Source of the DNA: Pseudomonadota bacterium
Lineage (GTDB): Bacteria; Pseudomonadota; Gammaproteobacteria; Xanthomonadales; Ahniellaceae
Reading direction: 5' to 3'
Assembly: GCA_022843465.1 (NCBI GenBank)
Contig: JALHNO010000032.1
Coordinates: forward strand, 1-38,519
Length of the DNA stretch: 38,519 nt
The stretch's first letter is position 1; each line of letters starts with the position of its first letter. The position numbers and the translations under genes are program-made. Shown piece after piece: positions 25,010-33,029 of this stretch. The notes under the pieces were generated by a model, which was not told where the DNA came from, searched no databases, and saw only the letters and a program-made list of their open reading frames with translations.

Positions 25010-25654
25010 TCATCGCCGCACCATATAGCGCAGATCCTCCGCGGCCGCGTCGATGAGATCTGCGATCAGGGGATCGGCCAGCATGCGGATGACACTCGGC
25101 GTGGGTGGAAACGGCGCCTTTTTCAACGCTCGCTCGTTGAGTGCAAAAGCAGCCGCGTTGGCGTTCATCGAGCTGCAGTAGGCGATGCCATCGAGCTCAG
25201 GGTAGGCCGCGTACAGCGCTGCGGCCCAGCGTTGCGCACGTGGGCGCGGCCCCGAATGGATCGCGGTGGATGCACCCATCCGCGTTGCGAATACGCCGGT
25301 CAGGTCGAGCAGGGTCAGGTCGGCGACCAGGTTCCACACCGCGAGGTAGGGCTGATGCCGGCGGACATCGACGATGCGCGAAGACTGGAAGACTTCCGCC
25401 AGGCAGGTCTGGGCCAGACGGGCGGCGTACAGGACACCGCGGTCCTGGCGATGTGGTGCGCCGCGCGCATTCCTCAGATGATGGTCAAAGCGCGAGATTG
25501 TTGGTCCCCAGTAGCGAAACTGGTTCCAACCCGAAGGATGGCGTCCGCTGGCGAACCCGATCCGTGCAAGCGCCGTCCCTGCCTGCAGTACCAGGGTAAC
25601 CGGCCGCAGCGCGCGCAGCTGTTCTGGCGGCGGCGGCAACGGCAGCTTCGCCAC
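25010..25654 (-). CDS. RES-domain toxin
   Basis: This is a 214-residue protein of the RES family, the toxin half of RES/Xre type II toxin-antitoxin modules; characterised RES toxins break down NAD+. The RES core is visible in order: GRHPSGWNQFRYWGP (early Arg/Tyr), GVLYAARLAQTCLAEVF (central Tyr/Glu helix), YLAVWNLVADLTLLDLTG, then YPELDGIAYCSSMNA. The chain starts at a GTG whose first base is the last base of the upstream antitoxin stop codon (TAGTG), giving MAKLPLPPPPEQL; this tight coupling is typical of such pairs. The gene lies just downstream of the REP-like array. The intact family pattern suggests it is functional, but the catalytic residues were judged by eye only. Confidence 0.8.
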   Translation of the reverse strand: MAKLPLPPPPEQLRALRPVTLVLQAGTALARIGFASGRHPSGWNQFRYWGPTISRFDHHLRNARGAPHRQDRGVLYAARLAQTCLAEVFQSSRIVDVRRHQPYLAVWNLVADLTLLDLTGVFATRMGASTAIHSGPRPRAQRWAAALYAAYPELDGIAYCSSMNANAAAFALNERALKKAPFPPTPSVIRMLADPLIADLIDAAAEDLRYMVRR

Positions 25655-26247
25655 TAAAGATCGTCCATGACAGCGAGCACAGACTCGACGTCGCCGGTAC
25701 GCAATAGCCACTCGCGCGGAGAGATGGGCGTATCGTCTTCGCCAACAGCGAGATCCGCCGTCGGCGTCAGAAACCACATAGCAAAGGCCAGCGCCGGCAT
25801 CTGCTCGCCGGCGGCTGCCAGCAGCCTGGGCAGTCCGGGAATCTCGACCTTGCCCTCGAACTGGAAGTGCGGCACACGCTTCTCGCCGTTGAGCTCGATG
25901 GCGAGCAGCGAGCGATCCCGGATGCGTTGCCGGATGCGGCTGGGATCCAGTTTGAGCTTCTTCGCCAATTCGGCCGGGGTATCCGCCTGGTTGAACAGGT
26001 CGAGAAAGGTCGAGGCATAACGCACCCGCGCCGATTCGGCACGTTTGCGGGTTTTTGGCGTAGTGCGCAGTCCGACGGCGGCAAGGGCGTCGAGCTCGGC
26101 CGCCGGCAACGCAGGTTCAATGGCGTGCATCGCGGGAAGCAGCGAGGTGAATCCCTCGTCCAGCAGGACGCGCTCGGCAATCCGCAGGCGCTCCTTGCGG
26201 GACAGGCCGTCGAGGGCGTGTTCAACAGCTTGCGTTGCGGCGTTCAT
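25654..26247 (-). CDS. Antitoxin of the RES/Xre type
   Basis: This is a 197-residue partner of the RES toxin. The N-terminal third is helical (VEHALDGLSRKERLRIAE). A helix-turn-helix follows (TPAELAKKLKLDPSRIRQRI), which probably binds the operon promoter. The C-terminal end (TPISPREWLLRTGDVESVL) resembles the toxin-binding domain of Xre/MbcA/ParS antitoxins. The ATG at 26247 has ACGAG and GGGAG upstream. A minus-strand TATACT at 26268-26273 gives a leader of only about 12 bases, so the operator may overlap the promoter. The stop overlaps the toxin start by one base. Confidence 0.75.
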   Translation of the reverse strand: MNAATQAVEHALDGLSRKERLRIAERVLLDEGFTSLLPAMHAIEPALPAAELDALAAVGLRTTPKTRKRAESARVRYASTFLDLFNQADTPAELAKKLKLDPSRIRQRIRDRSLLAIELNGEKRVPHFQFEGKVEIPGLPRLLAAAGEQMPALAFAMWFLTPTADLAVGEDDTPISPREWLLRTGDVESVLAVMDDL

Positions 26248-26267
26248 TCTCGTGAACTCCCGTCGAG

Positions 26268-26273
26268 AGTATA
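26268..26273 (-). promoter_or_regulatory. Candidate -10 element of the RES toxin-antitoxin operon
   Basis: The minus strand reads TATACT 20 bases before the antitoxin start codon, in the divergent gap with the MATE gene. No clear -35 box was seen, as is common for promoters repressed by their own antitoxin. Confidence 0.45.
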
Positions 26274-26396
26274 CGGAAAGCATCCTCCAGAGCGCCTGGA
26301 AAATCAAGGGTGGGGCTGAATGAGACCACTCTGAAGCGCACGCAGCGGCATGCTTGCCGCTGCCAGCGCTGGCTGCGTTCCTGAGCCAGTCTCGTA

Positions 26397-26426
26397 TTGA
26401 CCAGTGGTTTCGGCGGCCCGTACCCT
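26397..26426 (+). promoter_or_regulatory. Candidate sigma-70 promoter of the MATE gene
   Basis: TTGACC (26397-26402) and TACCCT (26421-26426) are separated by 18 bases, 28 bases upstream of the MATE start codon. Both hexamers are one or two bases from consensus. Confidence 0.45.
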
Positions 26427-26454
26427 GCGATTTCAGAGCGCGCAAGGAAGACGG

Positions 26455-27891
26455 ATGCAATTCGAAACAGGCCAGGATCGGCACACCGAAGCGGGCAAGG
26501 TTGGCTCGCAATCGCTGTGGAAGGATCTGCGCGATGCCATTCGCGGCACCGGCGCGGATTACACCAAAATCCCGATGCGGCGCGCGGTGTTCCTGCTGGC
26601 GGTGCCGATGGTGCTGGAACTGGTGCTGGAGTCAACGTTCGCCATCGTCGATATCTTCTTCGTCGCCAAGCTCGGACCATCCGCGGTGGCGACGGTCGGC
26701 CTGACCGAAAGCTACCTGTTTCTGCTGTATTCCATTGCCATGGGACTGTCGATGGCGGTGACCGCGATCGTCGCGCGCCGGGTGGGCGAGGGCAACAGCG
26801 ACGAAGCGGCATTCACCGCCGTGCAGGCCATCCTGATCGCGCTACTGGTGTCGATAGTGCCGGCGATCATCGGCATCGTCTATGCCAGGGACATGCTGCG
26901 CCTGATGGGCGCCGATGCGTGGAGCATCGAGCACGGCTATCGCTACACACAATGGATGTTCGGCGGCAATGCGGTGATCATGCTGCTGTTCGTGATCAAT
27001 GCAATCTTCCGTGGCGCCGGCGACGCCGCGATCGCGATGCGCGTGCTCTGGCTCGCCAATGGCCTGAACATCCTGCTCTGCCCTCTGCTGATCTTCGGTG
27101 CCGGACCAATTCCGCCGCTCGGCATCGAGGGCGCTGCGATCGCGACCAATATCGGCCGCGGAATCGGCGTTGCCTATCAGCTGTGGATTCTGTTCCGCGG
27201 TGGCAAGCACATCCGCGTATTGAGCGAACAGCTGGTCTGGCGCGGTGCCCTGCTCTGGCACATCGTGCGCACCTCGCTCGGTGGCGTCGGCCAGATGATC
27301 ATCGCGATGACCTCGTGGATCTTCCTGATGCGCATCCTTGCCAGCGTCAGCAACGAAGCGGTGGCCGGCGCCACCATCGCGATCCGCATCATGATGTTCG
27401 TGATGATGCCAGCCTGGGGCATGTCCAATGCCGCCGCCACCCTGGTCGGCCAGAACCTGGGCGCGAAGGCACCCGAGCGTGCCGAGGCATCGGTATGGCA
27501 GATCGGTCGCTACAACATGGTCTATCTGGTGGCGGTGTCGGTGCTGTTTTTCCTGTTCCCGCAGGCATTGATCGGATTTTTCACCGACGACAGCAAGGTC
27601 ATCGCGATCGGTGGCGAATGGCTGCGCATTCTTTCGTACTCGTTCTTCGTCTATGGCTGGTGGATGGTGGCGGTACAGGCCTTCAACGGTGCCGGTGACA
27701 CTGTTACCCCGACCCGCATCAACTTCGTCTTCTTCTGGCTGATCCAGATACCGCTCGCCTGGTTGCTCGCACTGCACCTGGGCTGGCAGCACACAGGAGT
27801 GTTCTGGGCCGTGTTCGTGTCAGAAACCGCGGTCGGCCTGTTCACGCTCTGGCTGTTCAGTCGCGGCAGCTGGAAGACCGCGCAGGTATGA
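26455..27891 (+). CDS. MATE family efflux transporter
   Basis: This is a 478-residue inner-membrane protein with about 12 hydrophobic segments in two halves, as in MATE (NorM/DinF-like) Na+ or H+ coupled exporters of drugs and metabolites. Recognisable parts are RRAVFLLAVPMVLELVLEST at the first helix, DIFFVAKLGPSAVATVGL, and, in the second half, PAWGMSNAAATLVGQNLGAK, the counterpart of the family motif in helix 7-8. A polar 45-residue leader precedes helix 1. The ATG at 26455 has AAGGAAG 5-6 bases upstream; an earlier in-frame start at 26404 would overlap the promoter. It is divergent from the RES antitoxin. The substrate is unknown. Confidence 0.9.
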   Translation: MQFETGQDRHTEAGKVGSQSLWKDLRDAIRGTGADYTKIPMRRAVFLLAVPMVLELVLESTFAIVDIFFVAKLGPSAVATVGLTESYLFLLYSIAMGLSMAVTAIVARRVGEGNSDEAAFTAVQAILIALLVSIVPAIIGIVYARDMLRLMGADAWSIEHGYRYTQWMFGGNAVIMLLFVINAIFRGAGDAAIAMRVLWLANGLNILLCPLLIFGAGPIPPLGIEGAAIATNIGRGIGVAYQLWILFRGGKHIRVLSEQLVWRGALLWHIVRTSLGGVGQMIIAMTSWIFLMRILASVSNEAVAGATIAIRIMMFVMMPAWGMSNAAATLVGQNLGAKAPERAEASVWQIGRYNMVYLVAVSVLFFLFPQALIGFFTDDSKVIAIGGEWLRILSYSFFVYGWWMVAVQAFNGAGDTVTPTRINFVFFWLIQIPLAWLLALHLGWQHTGVFWAVFVSETAVGLFTLWLFSRGSWKTAQV

Positions 27892-28065
27892 ACAAAATGG
27901 TGCCAGGGACAATTTGTGGCGCACTTGATGGTGCCCAATTAATGGTGCCAGGGACAATTCTCAGAATCCAATCCGACCCAAGCTTCGCGCCCAGCAGGAT
28001 CGGCAAGCGTGCCAGACGATCCACGGTGTAGGCTCGCCATCGAAAGCTGATCCAAGGTGCCCGGA
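27892..28065. other. Intergenic gap with two dyad repeats
   Basis: The 174 bases between the MATE and MAPEG genes hold two full copies of the 19-bp dyad (27896-27914, 27941-27959) and a shortened one between them (27927-27940, lacking AGGGA). No gene or clear terminator is seen. Confidence 0.7.
27896..27959 (+). repeat. 19-bp dyad repeat, doublet 1 (45-bp period)
   Basis: AATGGTGCCAGGGACAATT is present at 27896 and again at 27941, head to tail. The spacer contains GATGGTGCCCAATT, which is the same motif with five bases (AGGGA) missing. The motif fits the dyad AATnGTnCCnGGnACnATT. The doublet lies directly after the MATE stop codon. Confidence 0.9.
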
Positions 28066-28461
28066 ATGTCACACCCACTGATCCTGCCGATGCTCGCCCA
28101 CGTCGCGCTCGCGATCCTGCTCTACGTCTTGCTCACCATCGCCCGCGCACCCGCGGTATGGGGCATTGGCCGCCGACCCGATGGCAGCAATCCATTCGCC
28201 GAGTTCGAGCCGCGCATCAGCGCCAATCTCTCCAACCAGTTCGAATGGCCGCTGCTCTTCTACATCGCCTGCCTGCTGCTGCCATCCGACCCCAGTGAAT
28301 TGACGGTGGCGCTGGCCTGGGTGTTTGTACTCGGTCGGCTTGCACACAGCGCCGTGCAGATTCTCACCCGCAATGTGCGCCTTCGCGGCCTGGTGTTCAC
28401 GGTGAACTTTGTGGCGGTGCTGGGGCTTTGGGTGTTGATTGGCATGGGTGCGATGCGGTGA
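28066..28461 (+). CDS. MAPEG family membrane protein
   Basis: This is a 131-residue inner-membrane protein with four hydrophobic helices, of the MAPEG family (membrane-associated eicosanoid/glutathione metabolism). Helix 1 is LPMLAHVALAILLYVLLTI; the loop RISANLSNQFEWPLLFYIAC carries the N-x-x-(N)-x-F-E pattern characteristic of bacterial MAPEG proteins; helices 3-4 are ELTVALAWVFVLGRLAHSAVQI and LVFTVNFVAVLGLWVLIG. The ATG at 28066 is preferred over a GTG at 28057 because AAGG lies 8 bases before it. Whether it binds glutathione is not known. Confidence 0.82.
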   Translation: MSHPLILPMLAHVALAILLYVLLTIARAPAVWGIGRRPDGSNPFAEFEPRISANLSNQFEWPLLFYIACLLLPSDPSELTVALAWVFVLGRLAHSAVQILTRNVRLRGLVFTVNFVAVLGLWVLIGMGAMR

Positions 28462-28515
28462 GGTTTGCGACGCAACGATGGATGGCGTCAGCTCGCCCAA
28501 GCTGGCGTTGCGCTT

Positions 28516-28899
28516 ATGGACAATGAGGCATTCCGCAATGCGCTTCAGGCACTCGCCGACGCGCAGTACGCCCGCGATGCTGCGCCTGAGGTGCGTCGGG
28601 CGAACGCATTCGGCGCGTTGTTCGTCGGCACGGATCTGGATGTCGATTTTTATCTCAGCATAGCCGGCACGGTGCTGCGCGAAACCGAAAGCGGTGTTGA
28701 GACGATAAGCGATCTCGCGAGGACGCTTCCCATACTGGCCTGGGCCAGTCGTCAGTTCCCTGAGCTGGTTCCGTTCCTTCCCGCTCGTCAGTCTGGGGAT
28801 GCGGATTGCCCGGGCTGCATGAGCAGGGGAACCATCCACCACGTCACGTGCCCCACGTGCTCGGGTTTGGGTTGTTGCAGCGCCAGGGCGCGCTGCTGA
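28516..28899 (+). CDS. Hypothetical protein with a CxxC zinc-ribbon-like tail
   Basis: This is 127 residues, not recognised. The N-terminal part is helical and polar (NEAFRNALQALADAQYAR, then RRANAFGALFVGTDLDVDFY). The C-terminal 35 residues hold CPGC, then CPTCSGLGCC and a final Cys, with CxxC spacing and a C-x-x-C-x-G-x-G-C pattern like a DnaJ-type zinc motif, suggesting metal binding. The start is unsure: ATG 28516 lacks a good ribosome binding site, and a TTG at 28465 would add 17 residues. Three dyad repeats follow it. It may be a lineage-specific gene or a degraded one. Confidence 0.4.
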   Translation: MDNEAFRNALQALADAQYARDAAPEVRRANAFGALFVGTDLDVDFYLSIAGTVLRETESGVETISDLARTLPILAWASRQFPELVPFLPARQSGDADCPGCMSRGTIHHVTCPTCSGLGCCSARARC

Positions 28900-29175
28900 G
28901 CGCATCTCCTCCGACCGCTCCCCACTTGATAACGCCGCCAATAACCACTGTGCCAGGGACAATTCCCGGAACAATGGTGCCAGGGACAATTATCGGAGCG
29001 ATGGCCCGCCGTGCTCGCCTGGTTGACACTGGCGTCGATACGGACCTTGCAAATTGTCCCTGGCACCAATTTGTGCAATGCCGCGGCACTGGCGATCGGT
29101 GAGCAGGTAGGGCCCCAGACGGTATGCTTGCGCCAAATTGCCTCTCGGCGGTGCCCGGGACAGGATTGAGTAGCC
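28900..29175. other. Intergenic gap with three dyad repeats
   Basis: These 276 bases contain copies of the 19-bp dyad at 28946 and 28973 (forward, the first with CACTG in place of AATGG) and at 29052 (reverse). The rest shows no gene; a weak motif resembling the dyad (GGTGCCCGGGACAGG) lies at about 29150. Confidence 0.6.
28946..29070. repeat. 19-bp dyad repeats, two forward and one reverse
   Basis: Copies lie at 28946-28964 (+, five-prime end CACTG), 28973-28991 (+) and 29052-29070 (-). The forward and reverse copies could fold together into a long stem in a transcript. The spacing of the two forward copies is 27 bases, unlike the 45 of the other doublets. Confidence 0.85.
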
Positions 29176-29598
29176 ATGGTCGACGGTCGTCCCCTGACGT
29201 TGGATCCGAACGCGGTGAGCGCCAGCACCGATATGCCAGCGTTTCTTGCGCGTCCGGACGGTGCGCCGGTTTACCACGGCTTCCGAATGCTCGAATGTGC
29301 CCCACTCGATGGCTGGCAGTTTGGTGAGATCACCGAATTCATGCACAGTGAAGACGGCGACGCCTTCGTCATAGCGCCCGACGGCTCACGGGCCGGCCTG
29401 GTGTGGGAGGTTGGTGACGGAGAATTCAGGCAAATCAGCGCCCCGGATCAGGGGCGCTGGGGCGTGTATGCCGTCTGGTTTCCCGAGCCCAACGATTCTG
29501 TGGAGGCCCTGCGGCGCAATCTGCTTTCGGTGTTGCCGTCGCTGACCGCTGCCCATCAGGCGGTCAGCGGTGACGATGCAGGGAAGGCGTCCGAATAG
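29176..29598 (+). CDS. Conserved hypothetical protein
   Basis: This is a 140-residue soluble, acidic protein that I do not recognise. It has a beta-rich middle: APVYHGFRMLECAPLDGWQF, then DGDAFVIAPDGSRAGLVWEV, then GRWGVYAVWFPEP, and a helical tail (VEALRRNLLSVLPSLTAAHQ). The regular strands and Trp/Gly pattern look like a real small domain. The ATG at 29176 follows a weak site. Codon use matches the neighbours. It lies between two clusters of the dyad repeat; no linked gene suggests its job. Confidence 0.6.
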   Translation: MVDGRPLTLDPNAVSASTDMPAFLARPDGAPVYHGFRMLECAPLDGWQFGEITEFMHSEDGDAFVIAPDGSRAGLVWEVGDGEFRQISAPDQGRWGVYAVWFPEPNDSVEALRRNLLSVLPSLTAAHQAVSGDDAGKASE

Positions 29599-29618
29599 CG
29601 AACCAGGCGCGAACGAAG

Positions 29619-29755
29619 AATGGTGCCAGGGACAATTCCCCGTCCACAGGCGCGTCGCCTTGGGCAAGTCGACGCTGCCATCGAACCCGCATATTGTCCC
29701 TGGCACCATTTACCGGTCCCCGCCATTTGCTCCGGTAATTGTCCCTGGCACCATT
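29619..29755. repeat. 19-bp dyad repeats, one forward and a reverse doublet
   Basis: Copies lie at 29619-29637 (+), 29692-29710 (-, first base changed) and 29737-29755 (-). The reverse pair has a 45-base period, the same as the forward pair at 27.9 kb, and its spacer also carries a weakened copy (AAATGGCGGGGACC on the minus strand). The last copy overlaps the longest possible reading of the sigma-factor frame, which argues against that start. Confidence 0.9.
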
Positions 29756-29813
29756 TACGCTGCAAGCATCGCCCAACCGCTTCACAATCTGCTCGCCGGG
29801 CCTGCGGCACAGT

Positions 29814-30392
29814 ATGCTCTTGGGCGGCGCTGCTACAGGCCAGACCTTTTCCAGCGCGCGCGAGGCGGTGGTGGCCAGCAAAGACGATGTCGACGATCTG
29901 TTGCCAAAGGTCTACCAGGACCTCAAGCGCATGGCGCATCGCCAACTGGCGCGGTTGCGGCCGGGCGATACGCTGTCGACCACGGCCCTGGTCCACGAAA
30001 CCTACGAGCGCCTGGCGCCCGGCGCCGGCAAGAACCTCGGCATCGCCTCGCGCGAGCATCTGATGGCGCTGTGCGCGCGTGCAATGCGCCAGATCCTGAT
30101 CGATCATGCGCGCGAACGCGCGGCGGCCAAACGCGGCGGTGGGGCAGGGGCGATCACCCTGTCGGATCACGACCTGGTCGATAGCGACAGTCCGCAGGCA
30201 CTGATCGCGCTCGATCAGGCATTGCAGCAGCTGGAAGCACAGGATCCGGGCCTGGTCCGCCTGATCGAGTTGCGCGTGTTTGCCGGACTCGACAGCGAGC
30301 AACTCGCAGACCTCCTCGGCGTCACGGTGCGTACTGTCCAACGCGACTGGTTGCGTGCCCGTGCCTGGGTTGGCGCGGCGCTGGAACAGTGA
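29814..30392 (+). CDS. ECF-family RNA polymerase sigma factor
   Basis: This is about 192 residues of an ECF sigma factor of the kinase-linked group (Sigma70_ECF / TIGR02999-like). Region 2 reads VDDLLPKVYQDLKRMAHRQL, then STTALVHETYERL, and HLMALCARAMRQILIDHAR. Region 4 is a helix-turn-helix, VFAGLDSEQLADLLGVTVRTVQRDWLRARAW. The start is uncertain: ATG 29814 is used, but GTG codons at 29868 and 29871 (VASKDDVDDLL, with GAGG just upstream) may be truer. It lies 3 bases upstream of a Ser/Thr kinase gene, a pairing common in this lineage where the kinase is thought to control the sigma factor. No anti-sigma gene is visible. Confidence 0.87.
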   Translation: MLLGGAATGQTFSSAREAVVASKDDVDDLLPKVYQDLKRMAHRQLARLRPGDTLSTTALVHETYERLAPGAGKNLGIASREHLMALCARAMRQILIDHARERAAAKRGGGAGAITLSDHDLVDSDSPQALIALDQALQQLEAQDPGLVRLIELRVFAGLDSEQLADLLGVTVRTVQRDWLRARAWVGAALEQ

Positions 30393-30395
30393 ATC

Positions 30396-33029
30396 GTGCA
30401 AGGCGATCGCCGACCCGCGGAGAATTTTGCAGCGCTCGATCGGCTGCTGCGTGCAGCACTGGAGTTGCCTGAATCCGAACGCAACAAGTTCCTGGTCGAG
30501 GCCTGCGCAGACGACACCGCCACACTGGAGAAGCTGCGCCGCATGCTCGGCTATGCCGTGTCTCCCGAGTCGGTGTGGGAGTCCGCGGTGAACAACCTCG
30601 CCAACGCACCGACGCAGGGCGGCGCATCCCGCATGGCTGCGCAGCCGCCGCAGCAGATCGGCGATTGGCGCGTGCTCAGTCGCCTGGGTTCCGGCGGAAT
30701 GGCCGAAGTGTTTCTCGGCGAACGCCATCGCGATGGTGTGGCGCAGCGTGCCGCCATCAAGCTGATGTACGCCCTGCACGCGCGCCCGGAACTGCGCGCC
30801 CGCTTCGAACGCGAGCGGCATATCCTGGCGTCACTGTCGGATGCCCGCATCGCCCGCTTCTACGATGGCGGCGTGCTCGATGATGGTCGCCCGTGGTTGG
30901 CGATGGAGCTGGTCGTTGGCGATCGCATCGATCGCTGGTGCGATCAGCGCCGGCTTGATCTGCGTGCGCGCATCGAACTGGTCTGCGCCGTTGCCGGCGC
31001 CGTTGCCAGCGCGCATCGCGCCCTGATCGTGCATCGCGATATCAAACCCGGCAATGTGCTGATCAGCGAGAATGGTCAGGTCAAACTGCTCGACTTCGGC
31101 ATTGCCAAACTGCTCAACGCCGATGATCTGGACGACACCACGCCAGTCACTGCGACCGAGCATCGCGTACTGACACCCGACTACGCCAGTCCCGAGCAAT
31201 TGCTGGGCCACCCGATCACCACGGGCTGCGATGTGTATCAACTCGGCGTGCTGCTTGCCGAGTTGCTGACCGGTCGGCGGCCATTCGAACGCAGTGGCCA
31301 CACGCCGCTGGAATTTGAACAGGCCATCGCGCAGAGGGAAGCGCCGCGACTGAGCGCGTTGGCGCGTCTGGGTGATGATGCCGTCGTGCGGGCCGACGCA
31401 CGCGCGAGCACACCAGGCCGTCTTTCCGCGATGCTGCGTGGCGATCTGGATGCGATCGCCGCGAAGGCGCTCGCCACTCGCCCGGAGGACCGCTATCGCT
31501 CCACCGATGCACTGATTGACGATCTGCAACGCGCCAGCGAAGGTCGCTCGATTTCAGCCAAGCGCGAGGGCGCACTCAAACGCGGCTGGCGATTCGTGCG
31601 CCGAAATCGCAGCGCATTCGCACTGCTGAGCATCGTTCTGCTGATCTCGGCCGTGTATGCGGTAAACACCGTCCAGCAATCGCGGCAACTGGCTCGCGAG
31701 TCGGCGCTCAATCGTAAAGTGCTGGAGTTTCTGACAGAAGTTTTTCGTGGCGCCAATCCGACCTTTGCACCCGGACTCGGCGCCGGCACCAGCGCCGACG
31801 AATTGCTCCAGCATGGCCTGATCGATGCCAGAACCCGATTTGCCAGTGAGCCCGAGGTGCTGGCGACCATCCTCACCCTGGGTATCGATACCCGCATTTC
31901 GCTTGGCGACTTCGCCGGCAGCATGCCCCTGGCCGAGGAGCTGGTTGCGCTCCGACGTCGCACCGCCAGCGACGATCCCGCGGACATCGTTCGTGCCTTG
32001 CACAAGTTCGGACTGACCCTGCACTACAACGCGCGCTATGCCGATGCCGAGCAGCCTCTGCGCGAGGCGCTCCGCCTCAACACCGAGTTCGGCCGCCCGT
32101 CCGGTCCGCTGCTGGTAGAAGCGCTTGCTGATCTGATGCAGAGCCGCGGCGATCTGCGCGCTGCTCTGGCCCTGGTCGAGGAGTTTGAGCAAGCACCATC
32201 GCCCGACACCAACCGCCACTCCATTCCGCATCTTTCATTGCGGCGACTGCACGGTGCGCTCCTGCGTGATCTCGGTGACTGGCTCGCGGCCGAGCCGATT
32301 CTGCGTTCTGTGCTGCAGGATGCCGAAGCGCAATTCCCGCCCCATCACCTGGATGTCGTCGCCAGTCGCCGCGAACTTGCCATGCTGCTGGCCTTGCGCG
32401 CCCAAGGTGCCGAGTCATTGCTGATGGCACAGAATACGCTCGACGATCTGCGCCACTATTATCGCAGTGCCCATGTCTCCCTCGGCCTGACGCGCCGCGC
32501 GATTGCTGCGGCGCTGGACGGCGCTGGCCGACTCGACGAGGCCGAGCGCCAGCTGACCATTGCCATCGAGCAGGACTTCGCCTCGTTGGCGCCAGACCAC
32601 ATCCTGCCTGGTTACGCGCGGCTTGATCGCGCATGGGTGCGCATGGCGTTGGGCGATACCGCGTCGGCAAACATCGATCTGGATGACGCGATCGCTCGTT
32701 TCAAAGCGGCAAGAGCGGAGGGCCATGCCCGCCTTTGCGAGGCGATGCTGGCGCGTTCGGTGCTCCGCTTTCGAAGTCATGATGCAGGCGGCGCCCGTGA
32801 GGATGGCGAACGTGCAGCCCAGCACTGTGCGCAGAACTTTGCGTCCGCAACCGCCATGGTCAGACTCGCCGCCAGCTGGCATCGTCGCATCGTCGCCGTC
32901 GAACACCAGCGCCATGCCATTGCGCTGGAGGGCGACGGTCTGCCTCTGCTGCGCATGCAACGCGCGCTGGCGGCGCCCGGTGACGATCATTCGAAGCCAT
33001 CAGCGAACACCGCATCGGCCAGCGAATAG
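30396..33029 (+). CDS. Serine/threonine protein kinase with C-terminal helical-repeat domain
   Basis: This is an 877-residue membrane-anchored Hanks-type kinase. After an N-terminal 90-residue helical part comes the glycine loop GSGGMAEVFLG (from residue 98), the ATP lysine K122, catalytic HRDIKPGN (213-220), the magnesium loop LLDFGIAK (D233) and an APE-equivalent DYASPEQL. One transmembrane helix lies at about 408-425 (ALLSIVLLISAVYAV). The outer ~450 residues are helical TPR-like repeats (for example AEQPLREALRLNTEF, then DEAERQLTIAIEQ). It starts with GTG 3 bases after the sigma-factor stop, so the two form one operon and probably one signalling unit. The 3' end overlaps the convergent FG-GAP gene by 43 bases, so the last residues (HSKPSANTASASE) are read antisense to that gene's GFE tail. 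Confidence 0.92.
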   Translation: MQGDRRPAENFAALDRLLRAALELPESERNKFLVEACADDTATLEKLRRMLGYAVSPESVWESAVNNLANAPTQGGASRMAAQPPQQIGDWRVLSRLGSGGMAEVFLGERHRDGVAQRAAIKLMYALHARPELRARFERERHILASLSDARIARFYDGGVLDDGRPWLAMELVVGDRIDRWCDQRRLDLRARIELVCAVAGAVASAHRALIVHRDIKPGNVLISENGQVKLLDFGIAKLLNADDLDDTTPVTATEHRVLTPDYASPEQLLGHPITTGCDVYQLGVLLAELLTGRRPFERSGHTPLEFEQAIAQREAPRLSALARLGDDAVVRADARASTPGRLSAMLRGDLDAIAAKALATRPEDRYRSTDALIDDLQRASEGRSISAKREGALKRGWRFVRRNRSAFALLSIVLLISAVYAVNTVQQSRQLARESALNRKVLEFLTEVFRGANPTFAPGLGAGTSADELLQHGLIDARTRFASEPEVLATILTLGIDTRISLGDFAGSMPLAEELVALRRRTASDDPADIVRALHKFGLTLHYNARYADAEQPLREALRLNTEFGRPSGPLLVEALADLMQSRGDLRAALALVEEFEQAPSPDTNRHSIPHLSLRRLHGALLRDLGDWLAAEPILRSVLQDAEAQFPPHHLDVVASRRELAMLLALRAQGAESLLMAQNTLDDLRHYYRSAHVSLGLTRRAIAAALDGAGRLDEAERQLTIAIEQDFASLAPDHILPGYARLDRAWVRMALGDTASANIDLDDAIARFKAARAEGHARLCEAMLARSVLRFRSHDAGGAREDGERAAQHCAQNFASATAMVRLAASWHRRIVAVEHQRHAIALEGDGLPLLRMQRALAAPGDDHSKPSANTASASE

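Noticed and set aside
29739-29813. Longer N-terminus of the ECF sigma factor (start at 29739)
   Set aside because: It would begin inside a dyad repeat copy, and the added residues (SLAPFTLQASP) are the translated repeat and not sigma-factor sequence.
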